Source: Candidatus Rifleibacteriota bacterium (GTDB taxonomy: Bacteria; Vulcanimicrobiota; Xenobia; Xenobiales; Xenobiaceae). From it: a stretch of DNA of 11,942 nt. A model generated the notes under the pieces. That model saw only the letters and a program-made list of their open reading frames with translations. It ran no database searches and was not told the origin of the DNA. The DNA is taken from contig CAAGRW010000049.1 in the NCBI GenBank assembly GCA_900772775.1, positions 1-11,942 of the forward strand, in the 5' to 3' direction. Positions 5,260 through 11,942 of the stretch are shown here, one piece after another. Position 1 is the first letter of the stretch, and every line of letters starts with the position of its first letter. The translations under genes and the position numbers were made by a program.

Positions 5260-6060
5260 TTGACAGACAAGAAAGTGGACATAGGGCTTCTGTGGCAGCA
5301 GTACAAAAATACTGGAGATCCAGAGCTGCAAGAGCGGTTGGTTGAATATTATCTGCCGCTTGTGAGAGGATTGGCCGCTAAAGTTTTTACCAAAATCAAT
5401 TGCTCGGCAGATATGGATGATCTTGTCAGTGACGGTTTATTTGGGTTGCTAAGAGCCATTGAAGGTTTTGAGCTCAGTCGTGGATTCAAGTTTGAAACCT
5501 ATGCCGTTCCTGTAGTGCGCGGTGCCATATATAACGGCTTGCGCCGTATGGATTGGTTGCCAGAGCGCACCAGGTGCAAAGCTAGAGCTTTGCAAAAAGC
5601 TATCGACAAATTTGCTTCTATGAGTGGTCGCCAGCCTACTGAAGAAGAACTGGCTCAAGAACTGAAAATATCGGCTGGAGAAGTTTTTGATTTAATTTCT
5701 TGTTTGGGTTGTGTATATCTTTTGTCTTTAGATCAACCCTTAAACGCGTCTGACACTACTGAAGGTACTATTATGGATGTAGTACCTGCCGATCCTGGTT
5801 TTTCCGATCCTTCTCGCGAATTGGAATTTTCTGAAGAACGAAATTGTCTTTGTGCTGCCATAAACAAATTGGATGAGCGTGAGCAATTTTTGATTAAAAT
5901 GCATTATTTTAATGGTGTTACTTTTGAAAAGATTTCCCGTGTTCTAGGAGTCTCCAAGCAACGTATCTCACAAATGCATTCTCGAGCCGTTAAGCGTTTG
6001 CGTGATTCGCTTAAAGAAGAAGATATTTCCAGTGAAGCTATGGCCGGCTTTTTTGTTTAG
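5260..6060 (+). CDS. fliA: Flagellar/WhiG-type RNA polymerase sigma factor (FliA family)
   Basis: The 266-residue protein is a sigma-70-family factor of the FliA/WhiG group, of usual length and without region 1. Region 2 (about 27-98) includes Y-L-P-L-V-R, the core-binding D-D-L-V-S-D-G-L-F-G-L motif (53-63), and K-F-E-T-Y-A...R-G-A-I for -10 recognition. Region 3 spans about 105-155, with G-R-Q-P-T-E-E-E-L-A. Region 4 (about 192-253) has L-D-E-R-E-Q-F and a helix-turn-helix with V-S-K-Q-R-I-S-Q-M-H-S-R-A. Such factors transcribe late flagellar and chemotaxis genes, usually held in check by FlgM, which is not seen here. No ATG start exists near the N-terminus. TTG 5260 gives the natural family start, with GTG 5275 as alternative and only a weak GGA before it. 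A rare start with a weak ribosome site suggests low translation. It sits downstream of the flagellar terminator, so it is probably transcribed on its own. Confidence 0.85.
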   Translation: MTDKKVDIGLLWQQYKNTGDPELQERLVEYYLPLVRGLAAKVFTKINCSADMDDLVSDGLFGLLRAIEGFELSRGFKFETYAVPVVRGAIYNGLRRMDWLPERTRCKARALQKAIDKFASMSGRQPTEEELAQELKISAGEVFDLISCLGCVYLLSLDQPLNASDTTEGTIMDVVPADPGFSDPSRELEFSEERNCLCAAINKLDEREQFLIKMHYFNGVTFEKISRVLGVSKQRISQMHSRAVKRLRDSLKEEDISSEAMAGFFV

Positions 6061-6091
6061 TTAGTTCTGTACCGTGTTTGTAGAGGGAAAA

Positions 6092-6125
6092 GGCTTAGGG
6101 CGTTGAACGTTTTAAGCCATTTTTT
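6092..6125 (+). terminator. Terminator after the sigma factor gene
   Basis: GGCTTA (6092-6097) pairs with TAAGCC (6113-6118), with CGT/ACG pairing inside (6101-6103 with 6107-6109). ATTTTTT follows directly. This is a reasonable Rho-independent terminator 31 bases after the stop codon. Confidence 0.65.
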
Positions 6126-6192
6126 GTGTCCGCTTGGCTTATCTTTTTTGTCGCGCCGGCGGTTAGATGAACTTTTTTTAGGAGCGTAGGTT

Positions 6193-7476
6193 ATGGCCTC
6201 CAGTAGACGTAAATCTACCGATAACGTACAGCGCAAGGCTGTGCGTCAGGTGGATGCTGAAGTGCGCGAAATATCTCCACAGGAGAAGCGCAGAAATATT
6301 TTTATCCAAATCGGAGTTTGGTTTCTGGTTATCGCCTTTTGTATGACTTCCGGCATTATGTGCTTCGCTATTGGAGGTCCTGAAGATCAAGACGGCCAAG
6401 GACAAACTCAGGGTGCCGTTGATGAAATTCAAAGCGAAATCGATCGCTATACCAAAGAAGTTGGCACCGATGCCAGCAACGTAGAAGCTTTGGCCAACTT
6501 AGGCTATTACTGGATGCAGAAGGGCGATACCCTTTCTACTGCCGAGTCCCTTAAACAAGAAGCCAAAACCAAAGCCGCTATCGACAAAGATTTAGCCAGC
6601 AAAGGACAAACTCCGGCTGCCGATAAGGACGCCAAAAAGGAAATGTCCAGAGAAGAAGCTTACGCCAATGCGCGTACTTATCTCACTCAGGCTTTAGGCA
6701 TCGACCAGAATTATTTACTGGCCAAAAAGACTTTAGCCGACTTGGAAATTCGTGAAAACCACGAAGATGCTGCTATCAAGTTGTATCAAGATATTATCAA
6801 GTTCTGTGAGCAACCTCTCAAACTCAACCCTGGAGACGATGAGACTACCATTAAAACCAGTCGCAATGTACAAAAGGTTGAAGCTGAAGTTCAATTAGCT
6901 CGTTTGTATGGTAGCAAAGAACAATACAAAGAAGCTATGCCTCTCTTGGATGATGCTGTCAAGATCGACCCCGGCAATATTGGCGCCTATCATGTCAAAG
7001 CGATCATTTCTTTTGAGAATAAAGATAACGCTGAAGGCGTTAAAGCTATGAACAACGCTATCCTTATTGCCAAGAATATGGGCGAAATGGACCAGGCTAT
7101 CCAGCTTTGCCTCGAGTTGGCTCAAATCCAGCTTAGCAAAAACAATGACAAAGCTGCGGCTAAAAAAGCTTACGAAGAAGCTCGTGATATTATTCCGGCC
7201 AATATGGGCGGACAAGCTGAACAAATGCGTTCCGGCATTCAAGCCATGATCGATGAACTCGATGGCAAGAAGCCTGCTGCTCCTGCCAAGGCTACTTCCT
7301 CCGAAGCTCCTGCTGCTGAAGCGGCTCCTGCCGAAGCTCCCGCTGCTGAAGCTACTCCTTCTGAGGCTCCCGCTGCTGAAGCTACTCCTGCCGAAGCTCC
7401 TGCTGCTGAAGCTGCTCCTGCCGAGGCTCCCGCTGCTGAAGCTACTCCCGCCGAGGCCTCTGCAACCAACAATTAG
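6193..7476 (+). CDS. Membrane-anchored TPR protein with Ala/Pro/Glu repeat tail
   Basis: The 427-residue protein has a basic N-terminus (about 1-34), one hydrophobic segment (about 35-61), and an acidic stretch after it. Positive-inside logic puts the N-terminus in the cytoplasm and the bulk outside. Residues about 95-340 form tetratricopeptide-like helical repeats. Recognisable units include A-L-A-N-L-G-Y-Y-W-M (99-108), A-R-T-Y-L-T-Q-A-L-G-I-D (160-171) and A-M-P-L-L-D-D-A-V-K-I-D-P (248-260). TPR arrays scaffold protein complexes; the partner is unknown. Residues 371-424 are a low-complexity E-A-P-A-A-E-A repeat that could span peptidoglycan or act as a flexible linker. ATG 6193 follows AGGAG (6180-6184). 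The gene has its own terminators on both sides, so it is probably a single unit. No known family name was recognised. Confidence 0.75.
   Translation: MASSRRKSTDNVQRKAVRQVDAEVREISPQEKRRNIFIQIGVWFLVIAFCMTSGIMCFAIGGPEDQDGQGQTQGAVDEIQSEIDRYTKEVGTDASNVEALANLGYYWMQKGDTLSTAESLKQEAKTKAAIDKDLASKGQTPAADKDAKKEMSREEAYANARTYLTQALGIDQNYLLAKKTLADLEIRENHEDAAIKLYQDIIKFCEQPLKLNPGDDETTIKTSRNVQKVEAEVQLARLYGSKEQYKEAMPLLDDAVKIDPGNIGAYHVKAIISFENKDNAEGVKAMNNAILIAKNMGEMDQAIQLCLELAQIQLSKNNDKAAAKKAYEEARDIIPANMGGQAEQMRSGIQAMIDELDGKKPAAPAKATSSEAPAAEAAPAEAPAAEATPSEAPAAEATPAEAPAAEAAPAEAPAAEATPAEASATNN
7300..7467 (+). repeat. 30-bp tandem repeats encoding the E-A-P-A-A-E-A tail
   Basis: Five nearly identical 30-base units (7300-7329, 7330-7359, 7360-7389, 7390-7419, 7420-7449) and a partial sixth encode ten-residue units of Glu, Ala and Pro with Thr or Ser variants. 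Most differences between units are silent or swap Ala, Ser and Thr. The unit is a multiple of three, so copy-number change keeps the frame. Confidence 0.9.
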
Positions 7477-7494
7477 TCACACTTAACTTATAAT

Positions 7495-7550
7495 AAGAGC
7501 CTTCGACTACGGCTTCAATTAGCTCTAGACGGAGGCTCTTTCACCTTTTA
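7495..7550 (+). terminator. Terminator between the TPR gene and proS
   Basis: AAGAGCCTTC (7495-7504) pairs with GGAGGCTCTT (7531-7540), including one wobble, around a 26-base loop. The 3' arm is followed by an interrupted T-rich run (TTTCACCTTTTA, first T inside the stem). Placement 19 bases after the TPR stop supports a terminator, though the T-run is weak. It may leave partial read-through into proS. Confidence 0.55.
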
Positions 7551-7588
7551 GAACATATTTGCGAGAAAGGAACTCAGAACTAAAGCAT

Positions 7589-9124
7589 ATGGCTAAAAAT
7601 ATTACTACTCGAGCTAAAGATTATTCTCAATGGTACCTTGACGTTATTAAAGCTGCCGAATTAGCTGATTATTCTCCGGTGCGCGGTTGCATGGTTATTC
7701 GTCCTTATGGCTATGCTATGTGGGAAGCTATTCAGCGTGACCTAGATCGCCGCTTCAAGGCTACTGGTCACGTTAATGCTTATTTCCCTCTTTTAATTCC
7801 GGTGAGTTTTTTGGAAAAAGAAGCCCAGCACGTTGAAGGCTTTGCTATGGAATGTGCTGTTGTCACCCATTCTTCTTTGAAAAAAGGTGAAGATGGTCGT
7901 TTAGCAGCCAGCTCTACTTTGCCTGAGCCTTTTGTGGTGCGTCCTACTTCTGAAACTATTATCGGTCATATGTATTCTCAATGGATTCAGAGCTACCGCG
8001 ACTTGCCCGTGCTGATTAACCAGTGGGCCAACGTTATGCGTTGGGAAATGCGCACTCGTCTTTTCTTGCGCACTTCTGAATTCTTATGGCAAGAGGGCCA
8101 TACCGCTCACGAAACTGCCGAAGAAGCTGAAGAAGAAACCAAGAGAATGCTTAATGTTTATGCTAAGTTCGCTCACGACTTCTTAGCTATGCCTGTGGTT
8201 CAGGGACGTAAAACCGAAAGCGAAAAATTCCCTGGCGCTGTAAGAACTTATGCTATTGAAGCCCTTATGCAAGATGGTAAAGCTTTGCAAGCTGGTACTT
8301 CGCATTTCTTAGGCCAGAATTTCGCCAAAGCCTTCGATATCAAGTATTTAGATAGAGAGAACCAATTGCGCCATTGCTGGACAACTTCTTGGGGCGTCTC
8401 TACTCGTTTAATCGGTGGTTTGATTATGACCCACTCCGATGATGAAGGTTTAGTATTGCCTCCTAAGGTCGCTTCTACAGTTGGTGCTGTAGTGCCTATT
8501 TATCGTTCTGATGATGAAAAAGAACAAGTTATTGCCTATTGCAAACGTTTGGTCGGCGAAATTTGTGGCCAGGAGCGTTTGGAAGCTGCTTTGGAACGTG
8601 ACAAAAATAGAGAGATCGTTTCTATTTTTATCGATGAATCGGCAACCCAAAAGATTGTGCTCGATTTGCGTGAAGGACGTGCTGTCGAGAAGCACTTCTA
8701 TTGGGAGCAGCGCGGCGTACCTTTCCGCTTTGAAGTCGGCCCTCGCGATGTGGCCGGTGAAGCTTTTGTACTCAAAGTACGTCACGATAATAGCAAACAA
8801 TTTTGCAAGATCGCCGAAGTTAGTCACCCTTGGTTTGTGGCTAAAATGGACGAAGTACAAGAAGCTATGTACCAGAAAGCTCTTAAATATCGTGAAGAGC
8901 GCACTGTCGACGTCAATACTTACGATGAATTAAAAGAAGCCCTCACTAAGGGTGGCTTTGTACGCTGCTGGTTCAAAGAAAATCTTGAAGCTGAAGCTAA
9001 GATCAAAGAAGAGACTAAAGCTGCTGTTCGCTGCGTACCTTTCGAGCAAACAGGCGAGACTGGCAAGTGCATTTACAGCGGTGAAGAAACTAACGAAAAA
9101 GTACTTTTCGCTTTGGCCTACTAG
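7589..9124 (+). CDS. proS: Prolyl-tRNA synthetase, archaeal/eukaryote-type
   Basis: The 511-residue enzyme joins proline to tRNA-Pro using ATP in the cytoplasm. It is the short form without the editing insertion of the common bacterial type. Class II motifs are clear: R-P-T-S-E-T-I-I (118-125), motif 2 with R-W-E-M-R-T-R-L-F-L-R-T (151-162) and F-L-W-Q-E-G-H-T-A-H (165-174), and motif 3 with G-V-S-T-R-L-I-G...H-S-D-D-E-G-L-V-L-P-P (269-292). The anticodon-binding domain spans about 298-400 and the family-specific C-terminal domain about 430-511, ending in the conserved A-Y. In that domain three of the four usual zinc cysteines are replaced (see findings). ATG 7589 is the family start (M-A-K...D-Y-S-Q-W-Y). 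A TTG at 7559 would add ten unlikely residues. There is no clear Shine-Dalgarno at the usual distance; AGAAAGGA (7564-7571) is far. Confidence 0.95.
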   Translation: MAKNITTRAKDYSQWYLDVIKAAELADYSPVRGCMVIRPYGYAMWEAIQRDLDRRFKATGHVNAYFPLLIPVSFLEKEAQHVEGFAMECAVVTHSSLKKGEDGRLAASSTLPEPFVVRPTSETIIGHMYSQWIQSYRDLPVLINQWANVMRWEMRTRLFLRTSEFLWQEGHTAHETAEEAEEETKRMLNVYAKFAHDFLAMPVVQGRKTESEKFPGAVRTYAIEALMQDGKALQAGTSHFLGQNFAKAFDIKYLDRENQLRHCWTTSWGVSTRLIGGLIMTHSDDEGLVLPPKVASTVGAVVPIYRSDDEKEQVIAYCKRLVGEICGQERLEAALERDKNREIVSIFIDESATQKIVLDLREGRAVEKHFYWEQRGVPFRFEVGPRDVAGEAFVLKVRHDNSKQFCKIAEVSHPWFVAKMDEVQEAMYQKALKYREERTVDVNTYDELKEALTKGGFVRCWFKENLEAEAKIKEETKAAVRCVPFEQTGETGKCIYSGEETNEKVLFALAY

Positions 9125-9166
9125 GCGTTATAGTTTCAGTCTGTTGCATCTGTAGTTGATAAGAAG

Positions 9167-9225
9167 AGGCGTTGGCCGTATTTCAAGCTGCTTAGCTTGA
9201 AAGTTGTACGGTGGACGCCTTTTTT
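9167..9225 (+). terminator. Long hairpin terminator after proS
   Basis: Three helices stack in order: AGGCGT/ACGCCT (9167-9172 with 9215-9220), CCGTA/TACGG (9176-9180 with 9207-9211) and TTTCAAGCT/AGCTTGAAA (9181-9189 with 9194-9202). A run of six T (9220-9225) follows. This is a strong Rho-independent terminator. Confidence 0.85.
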
Positions 9226-9261
9226 GTTGAGGCAGGAGGATTCTTGATTTCGCTAGAATTT

Positions 9262-9474
9262 ACCCAGAAGCGTTGTGAGGCCCCTTGCTTCGGTCATAGG
9301 CATATGAGGCGCGGTCAGCGGATGGGTGGGGCGTCATCCATGGCAAAGAGAGCCGGTTGAGTCTCGTTTTGGGCGAGCAAAGTTTGTTCACTTTCCTGAA
9401 TTCCCCCAGTTTGTCATGTGGGGAATACGTCCAAAAGCCGTTGCCTTTAGGTGATGGGCTGTTCACAGTTTTTT
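9262..9474 (+). ncRNA. Candidate structured RNA or 5' leader of the 481-residue gene
   Basis: This GC-rich non-coding stretch between the proS terminator and the next gene holds many helices in order. They are GAAGC/GCTTC (9267-9271 with 9287-9291), TCATA/TATGA (9294-9298 with 9303-9307), GGATG/CATCC (9320-9324 with 9335-9339), GGCAA/TTGCC (9342-9346 with 9441-9445), GAGA/TCTC (9348-9351 with 9362-9365), a 9-bp stem TTTTGGGCG/CGTCCAAAA (9367-9375 with 9428-9436, one G-T) and, inside it, ATTCCCC/GGGGAAT (9400-9406 with 9420-9426). A weak GTGA/TCAC hairpin (9451-9454 with 9463-9466) and six T (9469-9474) follow, 34 bases before the next start. The layout resembles a riboswitch-like leader with a terminator, or a separate small RNA. 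No RNase P, tmRNA, SRP RNA, T-box or common riboswitch consensus was recognised. Confidence 0.45.
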
Positions 9475-9508
9475 GTAGATTAAAGGGACGGATAGCGAGA
9501 TTTCGTTT

Positions 9509-10954
9509 ATGTTGAAAATTATCAAAAAGCAATTGCCTGTAGAACTTAATGAAGAAATGGCCTCCAACCTGAGGCAGAGCTTGCAGGCTCGTTACAATTC
9601 TTTGCTTCACAGAGTGCGTTTGGAATACCTGAACCGCTTAGGTTTAGAGCCAAACTCTTGCGATTTTATGGAGGCTTTGAAGGATGCTCCTCTCATGTTG
9701 GGAGAGCTTTACTTGCCCGAAGCCGGTACGATTTTCTACATTAAAGCCAAGCGCGGAGAGGCTTTGATTCAGGCCGGAGTTATTACTAATGACGAAACTC
9801 GCGATGTTGACGAATTTTTCAGCGAAGTGCGTGACATTTTAGCTGGCATTTGCGACAACTTGCCTTCTTGGCAACTCAGCACCGACTTACTTCCTTTGGA
9901 AATCGAAGATGCTGAAGTCGATCCCAATCCCGCTACCGAAGAGCAATTGGCTGCAGCCAAGATGCTTATGGATCGCGAATCCCGTCAGCTTTTGGAACAG
10001 ATCAAAGATGCCGGCTCGATCTTCTTAAACAAAATCGAATGCCCCGATCGCGATCTCTTAGAGAGACGCATACATAATTTCAAGGATTTGGGTCTTTTGA
10101 ATATGGATTATGCTGTGCTCTGTCATCGCACCGGTCAACAAATTTTGCGTGTGGCCGACAAAGCCACCATTGACGAGAGCTCCCAGAAAGCCTTTAAGTG
10201 CTTTATTTGTGGTAGTCCTCTTTCCGATGAAATTATCGAAGAAGTGTTGGCTTGCACTGACAGCGGTGTAAACATGCTTAGCGATCGCACTTGGTTGCTC
10301 ATTTTGGTGCGTGGTATTCTGGCCGAATTGGGTATTCCCGGCAGTGCTATGAAGATTTATCGCAGCCAGAATTTGCCTGTCCAAATCTTCCTCTCCATTA
10401 ACGGTTTGCGCTATCTTTTGGTTCTGTGCACCGATCCCATGACCTTAGATCAGGCTTATTTAGTAGGCGCCCACTTGGCAGCTTACAAGCTGGACAGCGC
10501 AATTATTATTTCTACCGAAAAAATTACTACTCTTATGCGCTCTCATTTGGAGCAAACCAATCCTCAGGCCAAGTTTGAGTTCTTGGACAGGATGGAAGAA
10601 CTTAGCGCTCGTTTGCAGCGCATAATTATCGATCAGCAGCGCGATTTCCTCAGCAAGCAGCTTGAGGATATGGTTTCCCTTACCAAAGTTGACATTTCTC
10701 CTTTGGTTTTGCAGCGCATGCTTCCTATTCCCGAAAATTTAAAGGACGTAGTTGTCAAAGAAGAACCCGCTGTAACTTTGGCTCCTGTGGATATTCACAT
10801 TAGTGAGCCTAAGGATGTCGAGAAAAACGACGAAGTTGCCGAGCAGGCTCCCGCTGCTCCAGAAGTAGCTGCTGAAGCTGTTGCCGAGCCCGTTTCTGAG
10901 AATGTGGTTTTGGAAATACCTTCTAAGGGCGGCAAAAAAGGCAAAAAGCATTAG
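9509..10954 (+). CDS. Conserved-looking protein of unknown function with a Cys-x-x-Cys motif
   Basis: I do not recognise this 481-residue protein. Residues 1-170 look helical and include a possible coiled region (about 145-172). Residues about 180-275 combine a winged-helix-like stretch (L-L-E-R-R-I...L-G-L-L) with Cys205, C231-F-I-C234-G and Cys249, which may form a zinc ribbon. Residues about 290-350 alternate hydrophobic strands and helices (I-F-L-S-I, R-Y-L-L-V-L, A-I-I-I-S-T), a layout like a restriction-endonuclease-like or Rossmann-type core, but no catalytic D-E-x-K set is visible. A coiled coil (about 355-390) and an Ala/Glu/Pro-rich tail (about 415-470) follow, ending in a basic cluster of Gly, Lys and His. 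No signal peptide or membrane segment is seen, so it is probably cytoplasmic. ATG 9509 has only a weak ribosome site, so expression may depend on the structured leader before it. Confidence 0.7.
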   Translation: MLKIIKKQLPVELNEEMASNLRQSLQARYNSLLHRVRLEYLNRLGLEPNSCDFMEALKDAPLMLGELYLPEAGTIFYIKAKRGEALIQAGVITNDETRDVDEFFSEVRDILAGICDNLPSWQLSTDLLPLEIEDAEVDPNPATEEQLAAAKMLMDRESRQLLEQIKDAGSIFLNKIECPDRDLLERRIHNFKDLGLLNMDYAVLCHRTGQQILRVADKATIDESSQKAFKCFICGSPLSDEIIEEVLACTDSGVNMLSDRTWLLILVRGILAELGIPGSAMKIYRSQNLPVQIFLSINGLRYLLVLCTDPMTLDQAYLVGAHLAAYKLDSAIIISTEKITTLMRSHLEQTNPQAKFEFLDRMEELSARLQRIIIDQQRDFLSKQLEDMVSLTKVDISPLVLQRMLPIPENLKDVVVKEEPAVTLAPVDIHISEPKDVEKNDEVAEQAPAAPEVAAEAVAEPVSENVVLEIPSKGGKKGKKH

Positions 10955-10974
10955 GCTATCTAAGCATTGTTGAT

Positions 10975-11044
10975 ACAAGGGGGGAAAACTTGCAGGGGCT
11001 CTTCCGTTACTTTTATGAGTATCGGTGGGCTCTTGTGCTTTTTT
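10975..11044 (+). terminator. Weak terminator after the 481-residue gene
   Basis: CCGTTAC (11004-11010) pairs with GTATCGG (11019-11025) with one mismatch. It is flanked on both sides by direct repeats GGGCTCTT (10996-11003 and 11027-11034). ACAAG (10975-10979) can close the whole with CTTGT (11032-11036). Six T follow at 11039-11044. The helix is not strong, so termination is probable rather than sure. Confidence 0.4.
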
Positions 11045-11105
11045 GTGGTTCTGTTGGGAAGTTCGTTCTTTAGTAAATTGATTATTTCTTTTAGAGGTGA
11101 ACTTT

Positions 11106-11942
11106 ATGAAAGCAGTGATTATGGCCGGTGGTGAAGGTACTCGCTTGCGTCCTTTGACAGTCAGCAGACCTAAGCCTATGGTTCCTGTATGTAACCGCCC
11201 GGTTATGGAATATACCCTAGACTTGCTTAAGCGCTATGGAATCGATACGGTTGTAGTTACTTTGCACTATAAAGCCGAAGATATTATTTCTTATTTCGGC
11301 GATGGAACCGATTTCGGCCTTAAAATTGTTTACTCTATCGAGAGTTCTCCTATGGGCACTGCCGGTAGCGTCAAGCAAATTCAAGATACTGTTGGAGATG
11401 ATACTTTCTTAGTCATTAGCGGTGATGGCTTAACCGACATAGACTTAGGACGAGCTGTAGCTTTCCATAAAGAAAAGAGATCCACAGCTACTCTGGTATT
11501 GATGCGTGTCAATAACCCCTTAGAGTACGGAGTAGTTATCACTAACGAAAATAATGCTATCGAACGCTTTTTAGAGAAGCCTTCCTGGGGTGAAGTATTC
11601 TCCGATCAAGTCAATACTGGCATCTATATATTGGAGCCTGAAATTTTTAACTTGATGGAGAAGGGGCGCAACTATGACTTCTCCCGTGATATATTCCCCA
11701 AGCTTTTAGAGCAGAAAAAAGGTTTATATGGCTATGTGGCCGGAGGCTACTGGTGTGATATTGGCGATATCGACCACTATGCTAGTGCCCATCGCGATAT
11801 GTTTGACGGAAAAGTACTTCAGGAAATGGTCGGTACTCAGCGTACTCCAGGTGTTTGGATTGGCGAAGGTACAAAAATCGATCCTACGGCCGTTTTGGAA
11901 GCGCCTTTGATGATTGGTCGCAACTGTCGTATTGGCGCCCAC
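11106..11942 (+). CDS. Mannose-1-phosphate guanylyltransferase-like nucleotidyltransferase (partial, 3' end missing)
   Basis: The reading frame is open from ATG 11106 to the window end (279 residues). GAGGTGA (11094-11100) gives a good ribosome site. The N-terminus has the nucleotidyltransferase signature A-G-G-E-G-T-R-L-R-P-L-T (7-18) with K-P-M-V-P-V (23-28). Then come the metal-binding S-G-D-G (about 105-108), E-K-P (about 155-157), N-T-G-I-Y (about 168-172) and W-C-D-I-G-D (about 216-221). These join a sugar-1-phosphate with a nucleoside triphosphate to make an NDP-sugar. From about residue 250 (P-G-V-W-I-G-E-G...G-R-N-C-R-I-G) hexapeptide left-handed beta-helix repeats begin. Relatives in cyanobacteria and some Firmicutes continue into a phosphomannomutase domain (about 830 residues in all). 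Whether this one does cannot be seen. The substrate (GDP-mannose or dTDP/UDP-glucose) is inferred. Confidence 0.85.
   Translation, partial: MKAVIMAGGEGTRLRPLTVSRPKPMVPVCNRPVMEYTLDLLKRYGIDTVVVTLHYKAEDIISYFGDGTDFGLKIVYSIESSPMGTAGSVKQIQDTVGDDTFLVISGDGLTDIDLGRAVAFHKEKRSTATLVLMRVNNPLEYGVVITNENNAIERFLEKPSWGEVFSDQVNTGIYILEPEIFNLMEKGRNYDFSRDIFPKLLEQKKGLYGYVAGGYWCDIGDIDHYASAHRDMFDGKVLQEMVGTQRTPGVWIGEGTKIDPTAVLEAPLMIGRNCRIGAH

Noticed and set aside
5260..5265. Perfect TTGACA resembling a -35 box
   Set aside because: It coincides with the start codon of the sigma factor gene and has no -10 box at a suitable distance.
7300..7467. CRISPR-like regular repeats
   Set aside because: The units are contiguous without spacers, are in frame, and encode a low-complexity protein tail.
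7239..7472. Ala/Gly/Ser-rich minus-strand frame opposite the TPR tail
   Set aside because: It is the mirror of the 30-bp repeat. Repeats whose unit is divisible by three stay open in several frames.
8450..8860. Minus-strand frame of 136 codons and a + strand frame (8511-8933) inside proS
   Set aside because: Both are shadows of the proS coding sequence, whose motifs run unbroken through the region.
9244..9360. Short + strand reading frame (TTG start, 38 codons) after AGGAGGA at 9234-9240
   Set aside because: The Shine-Dalgarno is only three bases from the TTG, codon choice (several AGG and GGG) is unlike the neighbours, and the stretch is better explained by RNA pairing.
9227..9508. RNase P RNA, tmRNA, SRP RNA, T-box or common riboswitch
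   Set aside because: None of the consensus segments I know for these RNAs appears in the stretch. The identity stays open.
9260..9610. Minus-strand reading frame of 116 codons across the non-coding gap
   Set aside because: It overlaps the start of the 481-residue gene, has no ribosome site and resembles no protein. It looks like a chance open frame.

Overview
The window reads as a chromosomal segment from a flagellated, moderately AT-rich bacterium outside the Proteobacteria. No phage, insertion sequence, CRISPR, tRNA or rRNA was seen. All recognisable genes are on the + strand. Clues to lineage are a FliK-like gene fused by overlap to a stand-alone FlhB C-terminal domain (as in Bacillus ylqG-ylqH), flgF-flgG-flgJ without flgH/flgI between them, a WhiG/FliA-type sigma factor, an archaeal/eukaryote-type prolyl-tRNA synthetase, and a sugar nucleotidyltransferase with a following left-handed beta-helix like those of cyanobacteria, non-photosynthetic cyanobacterial relatives and some Firmicutes. 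I suspect a Melainabacteria/Vampirovibrionia-like or Firmicutes-like lineage, but the sequence alone does not settle the phylum.

Layout. Positions 1-328: the end of an upstream terminator, several inverted repeats, then a regulatory region with a TATAAT box and repeated ACA-N5-TGT dyads ahead of a MerR-like regulator (329-853). Positions 854-1150: a gap ending in a compound hairpin and a strong ribosome binding site. Positions 1151-5016: flagellar cluster (FliK-like, FlhB C-terminal domain, flgF, flgG, flgJ), closed by a very strong hairpin terminator at about 5071-5120. Positions 5260-6060: flagellar/WhiG-type sigma factor with its own terminator. Positions 6193-7476: membrane-anchored TPR protein with an Ala/Pro/Glu repeat tail. 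Positions 7589-9124: proS, followed by a long hairpin terminator. Positions 9227-9508: a non-coding stretch dense in hairpins and ending in a U-run, the best candidate for an undescribed RNA or leader. Positions 9509-10954: a 481-residue protein I do not recognise. Positions 11106-11942: the start of a mannose-1-phosphate guanylyltransferase-like gene cut by the window end.

How they work together. The first half makes parts of the flagellar rod (FlgF proximal, FlgG distal, FlgJ rod-binding) and the export-switching parts (FliK ruler-like protein and a second FlhB C-terminal domain). The sigma factor probably drives late flagellar genes. The second half is housekeeping (translation, sugar-nucleotide synthesis) plus two lineage-restricted proteins. 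The most interesting points are the structured region before the 481-residue gene, that gene itself, the pre-cut FlhB domain lacking NPTH, the prolyl-tRNA synthetase that has lost most of its zinc cysteines, and the dyad array before the MerR-like gene.
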